DNA of 47,076 bases from Scatosoma sp045632265 (GCA_045632265.1 JAZQWG010000033.1:1-47076), one strand, 5' to 3'; shown: positions 9,487 to 20,000, numbered from the stretch's first letter. The notes: generated by a model not told the origin, from the letters alone. Translations and numbers: made by a program.

Positions 9487-10380
9487 ATGGGAATGCTTTT
9501 ATCGACGGCAGAACGCCTTTCGGGTTTTGGCGAAGCGATTTATTCATTTTTTGATAAATTCAAAGCGATGTACGCCGTAGAAATCGTGTTCTTCTTCTTG
9601 GTCATCTATTTCGTGTCCAAGATTTTGAGAGAAAACGATGCAACGAAACTCATGCTTGGCTACTGGGTAATCTTGTTGTTTGGCGGCATTATCACGATTT
9701 TTGCCGACAACGTGTTTGATGAAAATTTATTAAACGGCGCAACCTATTTGGCGTTCGTTGTGCTTGTTTCGGCGTTCATGTTGATTTTGTTCAACATAGA
9801 AGTTAAAAAGACGCTTTGGGACGTGCATTCCGCAAAGGTAAGCCACACGGAAAAATCGAGCGGTAGCAACACGGAAATCCGTTCGCATGCGGATACGGAA
9901 CGTTGCATTGCAAACGTAATTAAAGCGTTGCAAAATATGTCGAAAAACAACGTGGGCGCGCTTATCGTCCTTTCCAAAGGCAGCTTACCCAAGCAAGTTC
10001 TTCAAAGCGGCGTAGTGATTGAAGCGGAAATTTCCACCCAACTTATCGAAGGCATTTTCTTCCCGAAAGCACCTTTGCACGACGGGGCAATGATTATCCA
10101 CGGACACAAAATTCAAGCGGCGGGCTGTTTCTTGCCACTCACGCAAAAGACGAGTTATCCTAAAGAATACGGCACTCGCCATCGTGCGGCAATCGGTATT
10201 ACGGAAGTTGCCAACGTAATTTCGTTGGTGGTTTCGGAAGAAACGGGTATCATTTCCATCGTGAAACAAGGCAACGTGACGAGATATGCCGATTACGATA
10301 TGTTGACGGATGCGTTGAAAGATTACTACTGGCAAGATATGCCGTTGACGGATAGAAAACAACGTGGAGGGGTAAGATGA
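9487..10380 (+). CDS. cdaA: Membrane diadenylate cyclase CdaA (c-di-AMP synthase)
   Basis: The protein has 297 aa. Three predicted membrane helices occupy about residues 30-105, followed by a cytosolic DAC domain with both catalytic signatures: DGA at 199-201 within DGAMIIHG, and RHR at 231-233 within RHRAAIG. It condenses two ATP into c-di-AMP, which controls potassium and osmolyte transport and cell-wall homeostasis in Firmicutes. The ribosome site AAGGAGG lies just upstream of ATG 9487. The stop codon overlaps the next start (ATGA), so the following 35-residue peptide is translationally coupled. In most Firmicutes cdaA is followed by cdaR (YbbR domains) and glmM; here only a membrane-anchor-sized piece follows, and then lysC. 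Confidence 0.95.
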   Translation: MGMLLSTAERLSGFGEAIYSFFDKFKAMYAVEIVFFFLVIYFVSKILRENDATKLMLGYWVILLFGGIITIFADNVFDENLLNGATYLAFVVLVSAFMLILFNIEVKKTLWDVHSAKVSHTEKSSGSNTEIRSHADTERCIANVIKALQNMSKNNVGALIVLSKGSLPKQVLQSGVVIEAEISTQLIEGIFFPKAPLHDGAMIIHGHKIQAAGCFLPLTQKTSYPKEYGTRHRAAIGITEVANVISLVVSEETGIISIVKQGNVTRYADYDMLTDALKDYYWQDMPLTDRKQRGGVR

Positions 10381-10484
10381 AATTCGGAGAATTCTTAAAG
10401 AAAGTATTTATTTCCAAGTTTTGGATAAAAGCCATTTCGTTGGTCCTTGCAACGGTTGTTGTAATCTTGATTAACGTAATGTAA
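10377..10484 (+). CDS. 35-residue membrane peptide resembling the N-terminal anchor of CdaR (YbbR)
   Basis: The ATG overlaps the cdaA stop (ATGA) and has a strong GGAGGGG ribosome site inside the end of cdaA. The product has a short basic amphipathic start (MKFGEFLKKVFISKFW) and one membrane helix (about residues 19-34), then stops at TAA 10482. CdaR proteins begin with just such a segment (K-rich start, then a helix containing KxxSLxLA) but continue with several extracellular YbbR domains. No trace of YbbR domains is seen in the 51 bases before lysC. It may be a CdaR reduced to its CdaA-binding anchor, or an eroded cdaR; strong coupling and a clean reading frame favour expression. Function as a CdaA regulator is inference. 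Confidence 0.7.
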   Translation: MKFGEFLKKVFISKFWIKAISLVLATVVVILINVM

Positions 10485-10535
10485 GAAAATAGGTAGAAAA
10501 ATAATTCCACATTAAGGTGTTATACAAGGAGTTTT

Positions 10536-11858
10536 ATGGGTATCAAAGTTTGTAAATTTGGCGGCACGTCCATGGCGGACGGAAATGTAATTTTGTCGGC
10601 GGCGAAAATCGTTGAAGCGGATGCGGAGCGCAAGTACGTTGTTGTATCTGCGCCTGGTAAGCGTTTTGGTGGCGATATTAAAGTGACCGATTTGCTTTAT
10701 AAATGTTCGGACGAAGCGGATGCAGGCGATAAAGAAGCGTTTGCACAAACGTTTACGAAAATTAGAAATCGTTTCACCAGCATTGAAGCGGAAGTGGGCA
10801 AATCGCTTGGCATGAGCGAGGCGCTTGACGGTGTAGAAGAAGCAATTTGGCAAGGCGCAGGCAGAGATTATTGCGCTTCTCGTGGGGAATTCCTTGCGGC
10901 GAAAATCATGGCGGCTGTTCTTGGTGTAGCGTTTGTCGATGCAACCGAATTCGTGCGTTTTAACGAAGACGGCACGCTTTCCGAAGAAACGTTCGATTTG
11001 GCGGCAAAAGTGCTTTCGCAACACGATAGAGCGGTTATCCCTGGCTTCTACGGCTTGGGTGCAAACGGCAAGGTAAAAACCTTCTCTCGTGGCGGCGGCG
11101 ACATTTCCGGTTCGATCGTAGCACGCGGCGTTATGGCATCCCTTTATGAAAACTGGACGGACGTAAGCGGTTTCTATGCTTGCGATCCTCGTATTGTAAA
11201 TTCGCCTAAATGTATTCCCGAACTTTCCTATCAAGAGCTTCGAGAACTTTCGTACATGGGCGCAAACGTATTGCATAGCGAAGCTATCTTCCCCGTAAGA
11301 AATGCTGGTATTCCCATCCGCATTTGCAACACCTTCCGTCCTATGGATGCAGGTACGCACATCGTAAAAACGTCCACGCGTGATTTCCGTGAAAACGCAG
11401 TCACGGGTATTGCGGGCAAAAAGGATTTTACGGCAATCTCTTTGGAAAAATCGATGATGAACAGCGAAGTTGGTTTCGTTGGTAAAGTGCTTTCCGTTAT
11501 CGGTCATCGTGGTATTTCCTTTGAACATTTGCCCTCGGGTATCGACACGATGTCGCTCGTTATCGACAACGAATACTTAAAGAACGGCGTTTTGCAAGAA
11601 GTAGTTGACGAAATTAACGCTCTTGTACACCCCGATAAATTGTACGTACATGAAAATATTGCACTCGTTGCAACGGTAGGGCACGGCATGGCGAAAAACG
11701 TCGGTACGTCCGCTCGCTTGTTCAAGGCGCTTTCCGAGGCGGGCATCAACGTTATCATGATCGACCAAGGCTCGAGCGAAATGAACATCATCGTAGGCGT
11801 TGAAAACGAAGATTGCGGCGCATGTATCAGCGCAATCTATAACGAGTTTTTTAATTGA
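10536..11858 (+). CDS. lysC: Aspartate kinase with C-terminal ACT domains
   Basis: The protein has 440 aa, normal for a monofunctional aspartokinase. The N-terminal signature KVCKFGGTSMADG, the internal substrate-binding stretch GFYGLGANGKVKTFSRGGGDISGS, and GANVLHSEAIFPVR are diagnostic. Two ACT domains follow (about residues 300-440), which usually bind lysine or threonine for feedback control. It phosphorylates L-aspartate, the first step to lysine, threonine, methionine and diaminopimelate for peptidoglycan. The ribosome site AAGGAG precedes ATG 10536. The 51-bp gap to the preceding peptide gene is too short for a lysine riboswitch, so control is probably allosteric and from the cdaA promoter. 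Confidence 0.95.
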   Translation: MGIKVCKFGGTSMADGNVILSAAKIVEADAERKYVVVSAPGKRFGGDIKVTDLLYKCSDEADAGDKEAFAQTFTKIRNRFTSIEAEVGKSLGMSEALDGVEEAIWQGAGRDYCASRGEFLAAKIMAAVLGVAFVDATEFVRFNEDGTLSEETFDLAAKVLSQHDRAVIPGFYGLGANGKVKTFSRGGGDISGSIVARGVMASLYENWTDVSGFYACDPRIVNSPKCIPELSYQELRELSYMGANVLHSEAIFPVRNAGIPIRICNTFRPMDAGTHIVKTSTRDFRENAVTGIAGKKDFTAISLEKSMMNSEVGFVGKVLSVIGHRGISFEHLPSGIDTMSLVIDNEYLKNGVLQEVVDEINALVHPDKLYVHENIALVATVGHGMAKNVGTSARLFKALSEAGINVIMIDQGSSEMNIIVGVENEDCGACISAIYNEFFN

Positions 11859-11873
11859 TAGGAGTACATAAAA

Positions 11874-12704
11874 ATGAAAGTTTGTACGGTTGATTTGAAG
11901 AAAGAATACGGTTTGCAAGGCGGTGTCCTTGATTGCATGACGATTGCCTCTCCCTTTGACTGGGAAAATACGGAGTGGAAGCGCCCCGCGGTAATCGTTA
12001 TCCCCGGCGGCGGCTACGGCATGGTTAGTAAGCGTGAGGCTGAACCCGTTGCACTTGCATTTTTGGCAAGGGGATTCCAAGCTTTCGTGCTCACCTACAC
12101 GGTAGGCGGCGCAAACGGCATTTCCTATCCCGAACAAATTATCGAAGTGGGCGCAGCTGTGGACTACGTAAAAAAACACGCGGAAGAATTGTGTGTAAAC
12201 AAAGACGAAGTCTTTGTCGTTGGATTCTCGGCTGGTGGTCACTTGACGTGCAACCTTGCAATCGAACACGCTTCCATTTCCCAAAAGGCGGGACAAGAAC
12301 TCGATTGTAAGCCTACGGCGGTTGGGCTTTGCTATCCCGTAATCAATAGAGAAGGGCACGGCGAAACGTTTGATAACTTGCTTTACGGTTATACGGACGA
12401 AGCGAAAGCGGAACTCATGAAAACGTTAAATCTTAACGAAGCTGTTTCCGATAATACGCCGCCTGCATTTATTTGGGCAACGGCAGCGGATCAAGTGGTT
12501 GCGGTAAGCAACTCTATTGTTTACGCACACGCCTTGGCGCAAAAGGGTATTGATTTTGAACTTCACGTATATGCGGACGGCGTACACGGCTTGTCTACGT
12601 GCGATACGGAAATCAACCCTAAGGGAGACCACTTGGCAAGAACTTCTAAATGGTTAGACGATTGCTCGGCGTTCTTCCATAGATATACGAAAGAAACGTT
12701 TTAA
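11874..12704 (+). CDS. Alpha/beta-hydrolase, esterase/acetyl-xylan-esterase type
   Basis: This 276-aa protein has no signal peptide. The oxyanion-hole stretch VIPGGGYGMV (about residues 42-51) replaces the classical HGGG. The nucleophile elbow is GFSAGG with Ser119, the acid is probably the Asp in TAADQVV (about 205), and the histidine is in DGVHGL (about 238). The layout fits small-molecule or sugar-ester carboxylesterases of the BD-FAE/Axe group; the substrate cannot be read from sequence. The ribosome site AGGAG is 8 bases before ATG 11874. The gene starts 15 bases after lysC and ends at a strong terminator, so it closes the cdaA-lysC transcript. Confidence 0.88.
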   Translation: MKVCTVDLKKEYGLQGGVLDCMTIASPFDWENTEWKRPAVIVIPGGGYGMVSKREAEPVALAFLARGFQAFVLTYTVGGANGISYPEQIIEVGAAVDYVKKHAEELCVNKDEVFVVGFSAGGHLTCNLAIEHASISQKAGQELDCKPTAVGLCYPVINREGHGETFDNLLYGYTDEAKAELMKTLNLNEAVSDNTPPAFIWATAADQVVAVSNSIVYAHALAQKGIDFELHVYADGVHGLSTCDTEINPKGDHLARTSKWLDDCSAFFHRYTKETF

Positions 12705-12713
12705 GTAAAACAA

Positions 12714-12741
12714 AACCCCTCGGCAAAATTGCCGAGGGGTT
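12714..12741. terminator. Bidirectional terminator between convergent genes
   Basis: The 13-bp inverted repeat AACCCCTCGGCAA / TTGCCGAGGGGTT is flanked by A-rich sequence on the left and a T run on the right. It serves the hydrolase gene on + and the lipoprotein gene on -. Confidence 0.92.
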
Positions 12742-12754
12742 AATTTTTTATTTA

Positions 12755-13750
12755 TTAAGCGAAGTTTGCGCTTACAAGGCTGTACGTCAATTCGCCAAGC
12801 GTGAAGGGAAGGGGAGCAACGTATTTAAGCATTACGTTTCTAAATTCGTTGTTGTTTGCATCCTTCGTTTCCGCAATCCATGCCGTTTGTTCCGCACCGC
12901 TGTTCTTTGCTTCAATCTTCATCGTTACGGGGTAGTAGGAAATGTTAAACGAGTTGCCTTCCTTGCCCGCAATCGCAAGTTCAAAGTTTGCCGTCGCTGC
13001 CGAGCCAAAGGTGGTGGAAATCGTTTGCATCGAGTTTGCAAAAGGGGAATACGTTTGCACTTTAGCGGTGCTGCTCGGGGTCATACAACGAAGCGCAAAA
13101 AGCAATTGTTCGTTGTCCAAGTACGCGTATTTTTCCGTTTCCTTTACGTTAAAGCTCGTGTTGGTGATCGAACCGTCTTTGTGGTTGGTAATCGTCGAAT
13201 AACCGGTAGAGCCGTCTTCGTTGTAGAAATTCGTCACCGTTTGGTTGTATTCTACGTAGCACTTATCCAAGCTGGTAGGAGCTGCTTGCGCGGGGGAATG
13301 GCTGTAAATCGTCTTGGTGGACGAAATAGGTTTCAACATATACGTGCCCGAATAGAACGTCGTAACGGACGTAATCGTATCGGTGAACGCTTCGGGAAGC
13401 GTTTGTCCGCCAAAGCTGTACGTGACGTTGATAGAGAAGTTGGTGGTGAGGGTGTACACGTTTACGGGCTTATCGTTTATCGTCACCATGTCCACCTTTT
13501 GCAAGTTGGTCGTATATACGCCGTTGGAATAATTTACGGTGTAGCCGTTGTAGGTGTTGCTGCCGCTGTGCGTGACGCTGTAAGTAAGCGTTTCGTTTAC
13601 TTCCGCTTGTCCCGAAGAGTTGCTTGCGCTTTGTACGAAATAATCCTTAAAGGAAACTTTCGTGTTGCCGGTGCAAGAATCGCAAGAACAGGATGCCAAA
13701 AACACAGCGCTCAAAACCGTTGTCATTGCCAAAATAATTTTACGTTTCAT
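12755..13750 (-). CDS. Secreted lipoprotein of unknown function
   Basis: The protein has 331 aa. The start chosen is the ATG at 13748-13750 (MKRKIILAMTTVLSAVFLASC), which has AAGGA upstream on this strand; an 8-residue longer form lacks support. The type II signal peptide ends in the lipobox LASC, with the lipid-modified Cys near residue 21, followed by the Cys-rich stretch CDSC. The mature part is rich in Ser, Thr, Tyr and Asn with alternating hydrophobics, suggesting a beta-rich extracellular domain. No family is recognised. It is transcribed alone and diverges from addB. It probably sits on the outer face of the membrane. Confidence 0.85.
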   Translation of the reverse strand: MKRKIILAMTTVLSAVFLASCSCDSCTGNTKVSFKDYFVQSASNSSGQAEVNETLTYSVTHSGSNTYNGYTVNYSNGVYTTNLQKVDMVTINDKPVNVYTLTTNFSINVTYSFGGQTLPEAFTDTITSVTTFYSGTYMLKPISSTKTIYSHSPAQAAPTSLDKCYVEYNQTVTNFYNEDGSTGYSTITNHKDGSITNTSFNVKETEKYAYLDNEQLLFALRCMTPSSTAKVQTYSPFANSMQTISTTFGSAATANFELAIAGKEGNSFNISYYPVTMKIEAKNSGAEQTAWIAETKDANNNEFRNVMLKYVAPLPFTLGELTYSLVSANFA

Positions 13751-13804
13751 ATTTATTATCCTTGATTGTCGCAAAAATTGCGCTCAAAAGTATTTCTTGC
13801 TATT

Positions 13805-13833
13805 ATTATAGCACATAAAATTCGATTTGTAAA
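13805..13833 (-). promoter_or_regulatory. Promoter of the lipoprotein gene
   Basis: Read on the reverse strand, TTTACA (13833-13828) and TATAAT (13810-13805) are separated by 17 bp. The transcription start would be about 45 bases before the chosen ATG at 13750. Confidence 0.75.
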
Positions 13834-13894
13834 AACAAAATCAAGAATTCTTGAAAATTCTTTTGAAAAAAAGATGAATTTTACACATTGTATA

Positions 13895-13903
13895 TGTTAT
13901 AAT
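13895..13903 (+). promoter_or_regulatory. Extended -10 promoter for addBA
   Basis: TGT followed by TATAAT (13898-13903) forms an extended -10 element. No good -35 box is found at 16-18 bp, which fits this promoter type. The addB ribosome site AAAGGAG follows before ATG 13946. Confidence 0.6.
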
Positions 13904-13945
13904 GGTGATAGAAAGGAAATTTGCTTGCAAAAAAAGGAGTACGCT

Positions 13946-16900
13946 ATGTTTACGGTTATCAAAACGTTTACGTTGTCAGAATGTATGGAAGAAATGGCTT
14001 CCTACGTTTCCGCATACGAAGCAAGGGGCGGGACAAACTTAATCTTTTGTGAAGACAGATTGACGTTGATTGCCGAAAGAGCAATTTTGCGGGAAAAGGG
14101 CGGCACCTTTCAATCGTCCGTCACGACGTTTGCACGCTTTTTGAAAACGGACGAAAGGGCGATAAGCAAACAAGGCTCGGTTATGATCGTGGGCGAAGTG
14201 ATGACCAAGTTGCAACGAGAAGACAAGCTTAAATGTTTCACGACGGCATATTCGACGGGTAGCAACGCAAAGTGCATTTACGAAACGCTTGCGCAGTTTT
14301 CCGCATCGGAAATCACCCCAGAAGTTTTGAAGGCAAGCGCAGAGCTTTTAACCGACGACGTCTTAAAGAAAAAGACGATGGATTTGGCGCTTATCTTTGA
14401 GGGGTACACCGAGTTTTTACGCTCTCACGGCTTGTTTGACGAAAGTCAATATCTTTCCTTATTGCCAAGCTATATCCGCCAAGATGAAACGATTAAAAAC
14501 AGTACGGTGTTCTTCCTTGGCTATACGGCGTTCACCCCCCAAGCCCGTGAAATCGTGCGTGCGGTGTGTGAAAGTGCGAAAAACGTCGTTGGCGTATTTT
14601 GCCACGACAAGGAAGATTTGTACGCAAATAAGGCAGCGGAAACGTTTATAAACGTTTGTAGCGAATACGGAAAAACGCAAGTGCTCAATAAAGGCAAGCC
14701 CTTGGACGGCGAAGCGGAAATTTTGCGTAAAGCGCTTTTCAATCCAAATAAAAACACGCAGGCAAAAATTGCGACGAAAAATATCCGTATGTTTGAAGCG
14801 GGGGATAAAACGAGCGAAGCGCAATACGTTGCTACGCAAATCCGTCGTATGACGGCGCAAGATAAAACGCTACATTATCGTGATATTGCCGTGCTCGTGC
14901 CAAGTATCAGCGATTATTCGCTTGCTTTGCATCGTGCGCTTGGGGAATATAATATTCCCTATTTTACGGACGAAAAACGTTCGTTGAAATCGCACCCGCT
15001 CGCTCGCTTTTTGCTCGATTGTTTTAGGGTGGTAAAAGAGCGTTATTCGTCCATTTCCGTGCAATCGCTTGCGCAAAATATCTTCTTTGGGGAAAGTGAC
15101 GAGTATCGCAATTATTTGTTAAAATTCGCAAATTATCGCGGCGGGGCGAAAAAGGATATTAAGACGAGCGAAATCGTAAAGAAAACGTTTGATATTGCCT
15201 TGCTTGAGAGTGGTAGAGAGCGTTTGCTTCGTGCGACAAGCCATATCAAAACCACGGCAATAGGCAGAGAATATTGCAACGCCGTCCGCCGTATTTTGGA
15301 CGAGTTTAACGCAAAAGAAACGTTGAATAAGTTAATGGAAAGTTTTTCCGACGTGGCGCAAAAGGCGTATTTTGCGCAAATTGAACGTGCTTTGGATGGC
15401 GTGCTTGCGGAAGCGGAAGAGCTGACGGGCGCAATGAGCATGTCTGTTGGCGAGTTTTGCGCCGTATTGCAAGACGGGTTAGATGCGACGGAAATATCCT
15501 TGATTCCCTTGAAATCGGATGCGGTATTCGTTGGGGATATTGCGCAAAGCCGCATTGAAAAGGTGGGTTGTTTGTTTGCGCTTGGCATGACGGAAGACGT
15601 GCCGAGAAGCGGGGTGGACACCGCCATTATTACGGATAAAGAAATTGAACGTCTTGCGGAAGTAAAGGCGTTGTTAGAGCCTACGGTTGCGGAAGTGAAC
15701 AAGCGTACACGTGAAAGCGTGGGGCTTAATTTGTGTACTTTCTTGCGAGAAGTGCACCTTTCCTATCCGCTTTCCGCCGACGGAAGCGAGCCTACTTTAA
15801 GTGAAATTTTCCGTTATATCGACGAGTATTTTTGCGACGCAAGCGGTAAGGCGATTGAAAGAAAGAAAAAATACAGCGACGAAGATTTTGCTTATCAATG
15901 CGCCGCGCCTTCGTCTGCTATTAGACAGTTGCTTTTAGAAAAGCAAAACTACGAGGAAAAGCACGAAAAATCAGCGGAAAGATATTCTTCGCTGTACACC
16001 GCACTCGATAAACTTTCCGTCACGGAAAAGGACGATTATTTGGCGGCAAAAACGGAAGTTGAAAACATTTCTTGCGGGAAAGAACTTTTCTTTAATAAGG
16101 ACGACAGCATTTCGCCTACGTCGCTTGAAGGGTATTTTGCTTGTCCTTTCCGCAACTTCGTAGAAAGAGGGTTGAAATTGAAAGAGCGTGAAGAAACGGA
16201 AGTTCGCGCCGTCGATACGGGTAATTTCGTACACGAACTTTTGGAAATCACGACCAAGCAAGCGGGCAACATTGCAACGGAAGAAGAAATGCGCGCATTT
16301 GCCACAAGCGAAGGGGAAAAACTTCTTCAAAGCCCGCTGTACGCTTTGCAATCGGATAGGGCTTCGGGGGAAGTGTTCACCAAAAAACTTTTGAAGGAAA
16401 GCGTTGACGTGGTGCTTGCTGCGTATAGACAGTTAAGGGATTCCCATTTCGTTGTGGAAGAAACGGAAAAAAGCATCGCCACAGCCGATTTCCACGGCAA
16501 GGTGGATAGAGTGGACGGAACGGACAAATACGTGCGAATTATCGACTATAAAACGGGCGAAATCGACGATAAGGCGTTATCCTATTATACGGGTAGAAAA
16601 TTGCAAATGCAGCTGTACATGTCTGCGTTGAAAGGGGATAGAGTGCCCGCAGGCGTGTTCTATTTCCCTGCGGCGATCAATTACGTGGACGAAGAGGAAA
16701 AACGCTTTCAAATGAAAGGCTTTCTCAACGGCGATGCGGATGCGCTTCTTTGCGGCGATAAAACACTCGTGGGCAAGGAACAAAGCCAACATTTTCCCGC
16801 ATCACTGACGGATAATTCGAGAAGCAAACGAGTAATGGACGAGCAAACGTTTAGAGATTTCTTAGATTATTCGGTGCTCGTCGCAAGACAAGGCTGTAAA

Positions 16901-17074
16901 GAAATTAAGGAAGGGTTTATTGCACCCACGCCTTATGACGATAGTTGTAAATATTGTAAATACGGCGGGTTGTGCGGTTTTAATAAGGACAAAAACGCGC
17001 CCCGCAAAGAAGAAGATATTGCGGCAAAAACCATTGCAAAAATAGCAAAAACGACTAGGGATGGGGGGAATTAA
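13946..17074 (+). CDS. addB: ATP-dependent helicase/nuclease subunit B (AddB/RexB-like)
   Basis: The protein has 1042 aa. ATG 13946 is preceded by AAAAAAGGAG; the frame stays open further upstream, but that stretch overlaps the promoter region and the lipoprotein start. The C-terminal RecB-type nuclease domain shows GKVDRVDG and IIDYKTGE (about residues 850-870). Cysteines in FACPFRNF (about 733) and in CKYCKYGGLC (about 1005-1014) form the four-Cys iron-sulphur clasp of AddB. The N-terminus lacks a recognisable Walker A loop (ARGGTNLIFCED occupies that place), as in RexB rather than Bacillus AddB. With AddA it resects double-strand ends for recombination and degrades foreign linear DNA until a Chi site. 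addA follows at once. Confidence 0.9.
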   Translation: MFTVIKTFTLSECMEEMASYVSAYEARGGTNLIFCEDRLTLIAERAILREKGGTFQSSVTTFARFLKTDERAISKQGSVMIVGEVMTKLQREDKLKCFTTAYSTGSNAKCIYETLAQFSASEITPEVLKASAELLTDDVLKKKTMDLALIFEGYTEFLRSHGLFDESQYLSLLPSYIRQDETIKNSTVFFLGYTAFTPQAREIVRAVCESAKNVVGVFCHDKEDLYANKAAETFINVCSEYGKTQVLNKGKPLDGEAEILRKALFNPNKNTQAKIATKNIRMFEAGDKTSEAQYVATQIRRMTAQDKTLHYRDIAVLVPSISDYSLALHRALGEYNIPYFTDEKRSLKSHPLARFLLDCFRVVKERYSSISVQSLAQNIFFGESDEYRNYLLKFANYRGGAKKDIKTSEIVKKTFDIALLESGRERLLRATSHIKTTAIGREYCNAVRRILDEFNAKETLNKLMESFSDVAQKAYFAQIERALDGVLAEAEELTGAMSMSVGEFCAVLQDGLDATEISLIPLKSDAVFVGDIAQSRIEKVGCLFALGMTEDVPRSGVDTAIITDKEIERLAEVKALLEPTVAEVNKRTRESVGLNLCTFLREVHLSYPLSADGSEPTLSEIFRYIDEYFCDASGKAIERKKKYSDEDFAYQCAAPSSAIRQLLLEKQNYEEKHEKSAERYSSLYTALDKLSVTEKDDYLAAKTEVENISCGKELFFNKDDSISPTSLEGYFACPFRNFVERGLKLKEREETEVRAVDTGNFVHELLEITTKQAGNIATEEEMRAFATSEGEKLLQSPLYALQSDRASGEVFTKKLLKESVDVVLAAYRQLRDSHFVVEETEKSIATADFHGKVDRVDGTDKYVRIIDYKTGEIDDKALSYYTGRKLQMQLYMSALKGDRVPAGVFYFPAAINYVDEEEKRFQMKGFLNGDADALLCGDKTLVGKEQSQHFPASLTDNSRSKRVMDEQTFRDFLDYSVLVARQGCKEIKEGFIAPTPYDDSCKYCKYGGLCGFNKDKNAPRKEEDIAAKTIAKIAKTTRDGGN

Positions 17075-17078
17075 CGAC

Positions 17079-20000
17079 ATGGAAGAAAACAAAAAAGATA
17101 AATTTACCCCCGAACAACGCCAAGCAATCGACGTGCAAGGCAAGGCTATCGTGTCCGCTTCCGCAGGCAGCGGTAAGACGACGGTCATGATTGAAAAAAT
17201 CATCAATATTATCCGTGACGGTGGCAAGGTGAGCGAAATTCTTGCCGTCACGTTCACGAAAAAAGCCGCTTCGCAAATGAAAGAAAAATTGCGTAAAGCG
17301 CTCGTTGCGGCGATTAACGAACCGAATATCGACAGCGCTCGTCGTCAAGCATTGAAAGAGCAAATCGACGAAGTTGCAACGGCGGATATTTCCACCATCC
17401 ATTCCTTTTGTTCTCGCTTGATTCGCACGCACTTTTATAAAGCGGACGTGGATAATTCTTTTAGAGTTATCGCAAGCGACGATGCGGACGGCGTAGCCTT
17501 AAAAGGGGAAGCGTTGGACGATCTTTTCGACGAGGGTTATGCGGGCGACGATGAAGATTTTGAACATCTTATTTCCGTTTACTGGCATAAAAAGAGCGAT
17601 AAAAACTTGCGCAAAAATGTCTTGGATGTGTACGACGAACTTCGCAATCGTGCCGATTATAGGGCGTTTTTGAAAAATATGAACGGCTATGACGAGCCGT
17701 TATTTGACAACGTTTGCGCCGATTTAATGGGGCTTTTGAAAGACAAAGCCGAATATTATTTGAAGATGGTGGACGAGGAAAGAAAGTATTTTACGCCGAT
17801 GGCAGCAAAGCAACAACTGCTCCTTTGTGACGATATTTCCGCCTACCTAAACGATATTATTTTCTCGCCCGATTATATTGCGGCATGCGGACTTGCAAAG
17901 CCCACGTTTACGAGAAAATCTACTTCCAAAAACGACAGCGAAGAAAAGAAAGAGCATATCGAACGCCTTGCAAATATCAAAGAAAAAGTGGTGAAAATCT
18001 ACGAATCTTTGGAAAAGACGGGGGATAGACAAACGGAGCTTGAAGCGTTTATCACCTCGGGTAAAACGGCGCGCGCGATTGCGAAATTCCTTTTGAAATT
18101 CGACGATAAATATTCCCTTCTTAAACAAGAAAAGGGCGTGCTTGACTACGGCGATTTGGAACATAAGGCGTTGGCGCTTTTGGATAATGAAGAAGTCGTA
18201 AAGCAGCTTCGTGATAAATATCGCTACGTGTTCGTGGACGAATATCAAGACGTCAACCCTGTGCAAGAAGAGCTAATTTCCAAAGTTGCGGGCGAAAACC
18301 TTTTCTTGGTTGGTGACGTAAAGCAATCTATTTACGGCTTCCGTGGCAGTAAATCGCAATTCTTCATTGATAAACAAGAAAAGTTCAAGCAAGGCGAAGG
18401 CAAAAACTTGTTCATGAGTAGCAACTTTAGAAGCTCGGACGCTGTGCTTGACGCCGTCAACGAACAGTTCTCAAAGGCGATGACTTTGTACACGTCAAAC
18501 GTCGATTATGCAAACGATTCGTATATGCACAAGGGGGGCAGGTATGCGTTGAACTCGGGTAGAGTGCAATTGCATTTGCTTAAAGAAGCGGACGATGATC
18601 AAGAAGATGGACGGGGCGTGTACTCGGTGAAAGAGCATGCGTATGCTCGCGCGGAGGGTAATAGTACGATTGCAAAGACGATTCGTCATATTATCGACTG
18701 GGAACGCACACAAAAATGGTTTGATGCGGATAACCAGCAAGATGTGCCCGTACGCTATTCTGATATCGCCATTTTGGCGAGAAAGAAAAAAGGCTCGATT
18801 AGCAAAACGGTCGCATCCCTTGCGGCGGAAGGAATCCCCGTGACGGCGGCTTCGGCGGTGAACATTTGCGAGTTTGGCGAGATTAAAGCCCTGATGGATA
18901 TTTTGTCGCTTATCGACAATGCAAGACAAGATGTGCCGCTTTGTAGCGCGTTATGTTCGATTGCAAACCTTTCACCCAACGATTTGGCAACCATACGCTT
19001 GGCGTATAAAAAGGAAAATTTTTTCAGAAACGCGTGCTTGAAATATAGCGAAGAAAAGAAAGACGAACTTTCTCATCGCTTGAAGCGTTTTTACGCGTAC
19101 TTGGAAGATTTGCGCCGCCTTTCGTGTGTGGTAAGCGCGGGGGAATTGCTGACGAAAATTTTGACGGATACCCGCATGGAAGCCCACTTGTTGACGAGAG
19201 AAAACGGCGAGTCGTGCATGAAACGCATCAGCCGTTTTATCGAAGAAACGAACGTGGAAGAACCGCTTTCCGTGCACGATTTCTTGGCACGCTTGCGCGA
19301 TTTGGATTACGAAATCGAGTACAGCGAAAACGGCGGTGAAGATTCGGTTAAGGTGCTCACTATGCACTCGTCCAAGGGTTTGGAATATCCTGTGGTTATC
19401 ACGGACGATTTAAGCGCGGCGTTTAGGGGGGCGGATCACGACGAGTTTTTGGTGGAAGAAAAGTACGGCATTGCGCCCCGTGCGTTCAACGAAGAAAAGA
19501 TGACGAAAAGGGCAACCCTTCTTCGTCGCTTGTGCGAAACGAAACAAAAACTTTCTTCGACGATGGACGAACTCAATTTGTATTACGTTGCGCTCACCCG
19601 CGCGAAGTACGGTTTGCATTTGTTGTTCACTAAAAAGAAAGAAATGCAAAAACTCTCCAACGCAACTTTCTTAAAACAAATGGTGCAAGACGTGCGCTAT
19701 GCTAGCTCTTTCGCCGATTTCACCGATTTTTCCGTGTGGGAAAAGTATTTGGTTGAAGACAAGATTTTCGACGTTCCTAAAGCGGATAGACAAGCTTACC
19801 CGTCTTTCAATCCAAATGAAATGCTGGCAAAATCGATTATGCACGCCTTTACGTGGCAGTATACGCACCAAGGCATGGAAAACTTACCGGTTAAAAGTTC
19901 GGCAACCCAACTTATGGACAGCGCGCCGATTGTCGTGGAAGAAACCTTTGACGATAGAAACGAATCGCTGACGGAAGGTGCGGGACAAACGAGCATCGAA

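Noticed and set aside
10512..11528. 338-codon reverse-strand frame opposite lysC
   Set aside because: It is entirely antisense to a clear aspartate kinase; the protein is rich in Arg, His and Phe as expected of a shadow frame.
12887..13765. 292-codon forward frame opposite the lipoprotein gene
   Set aside because: The product is Arg/Gly/Val-rich without motifs, while the reverse-strand frame has a lipobox, promoter and ribosome site.
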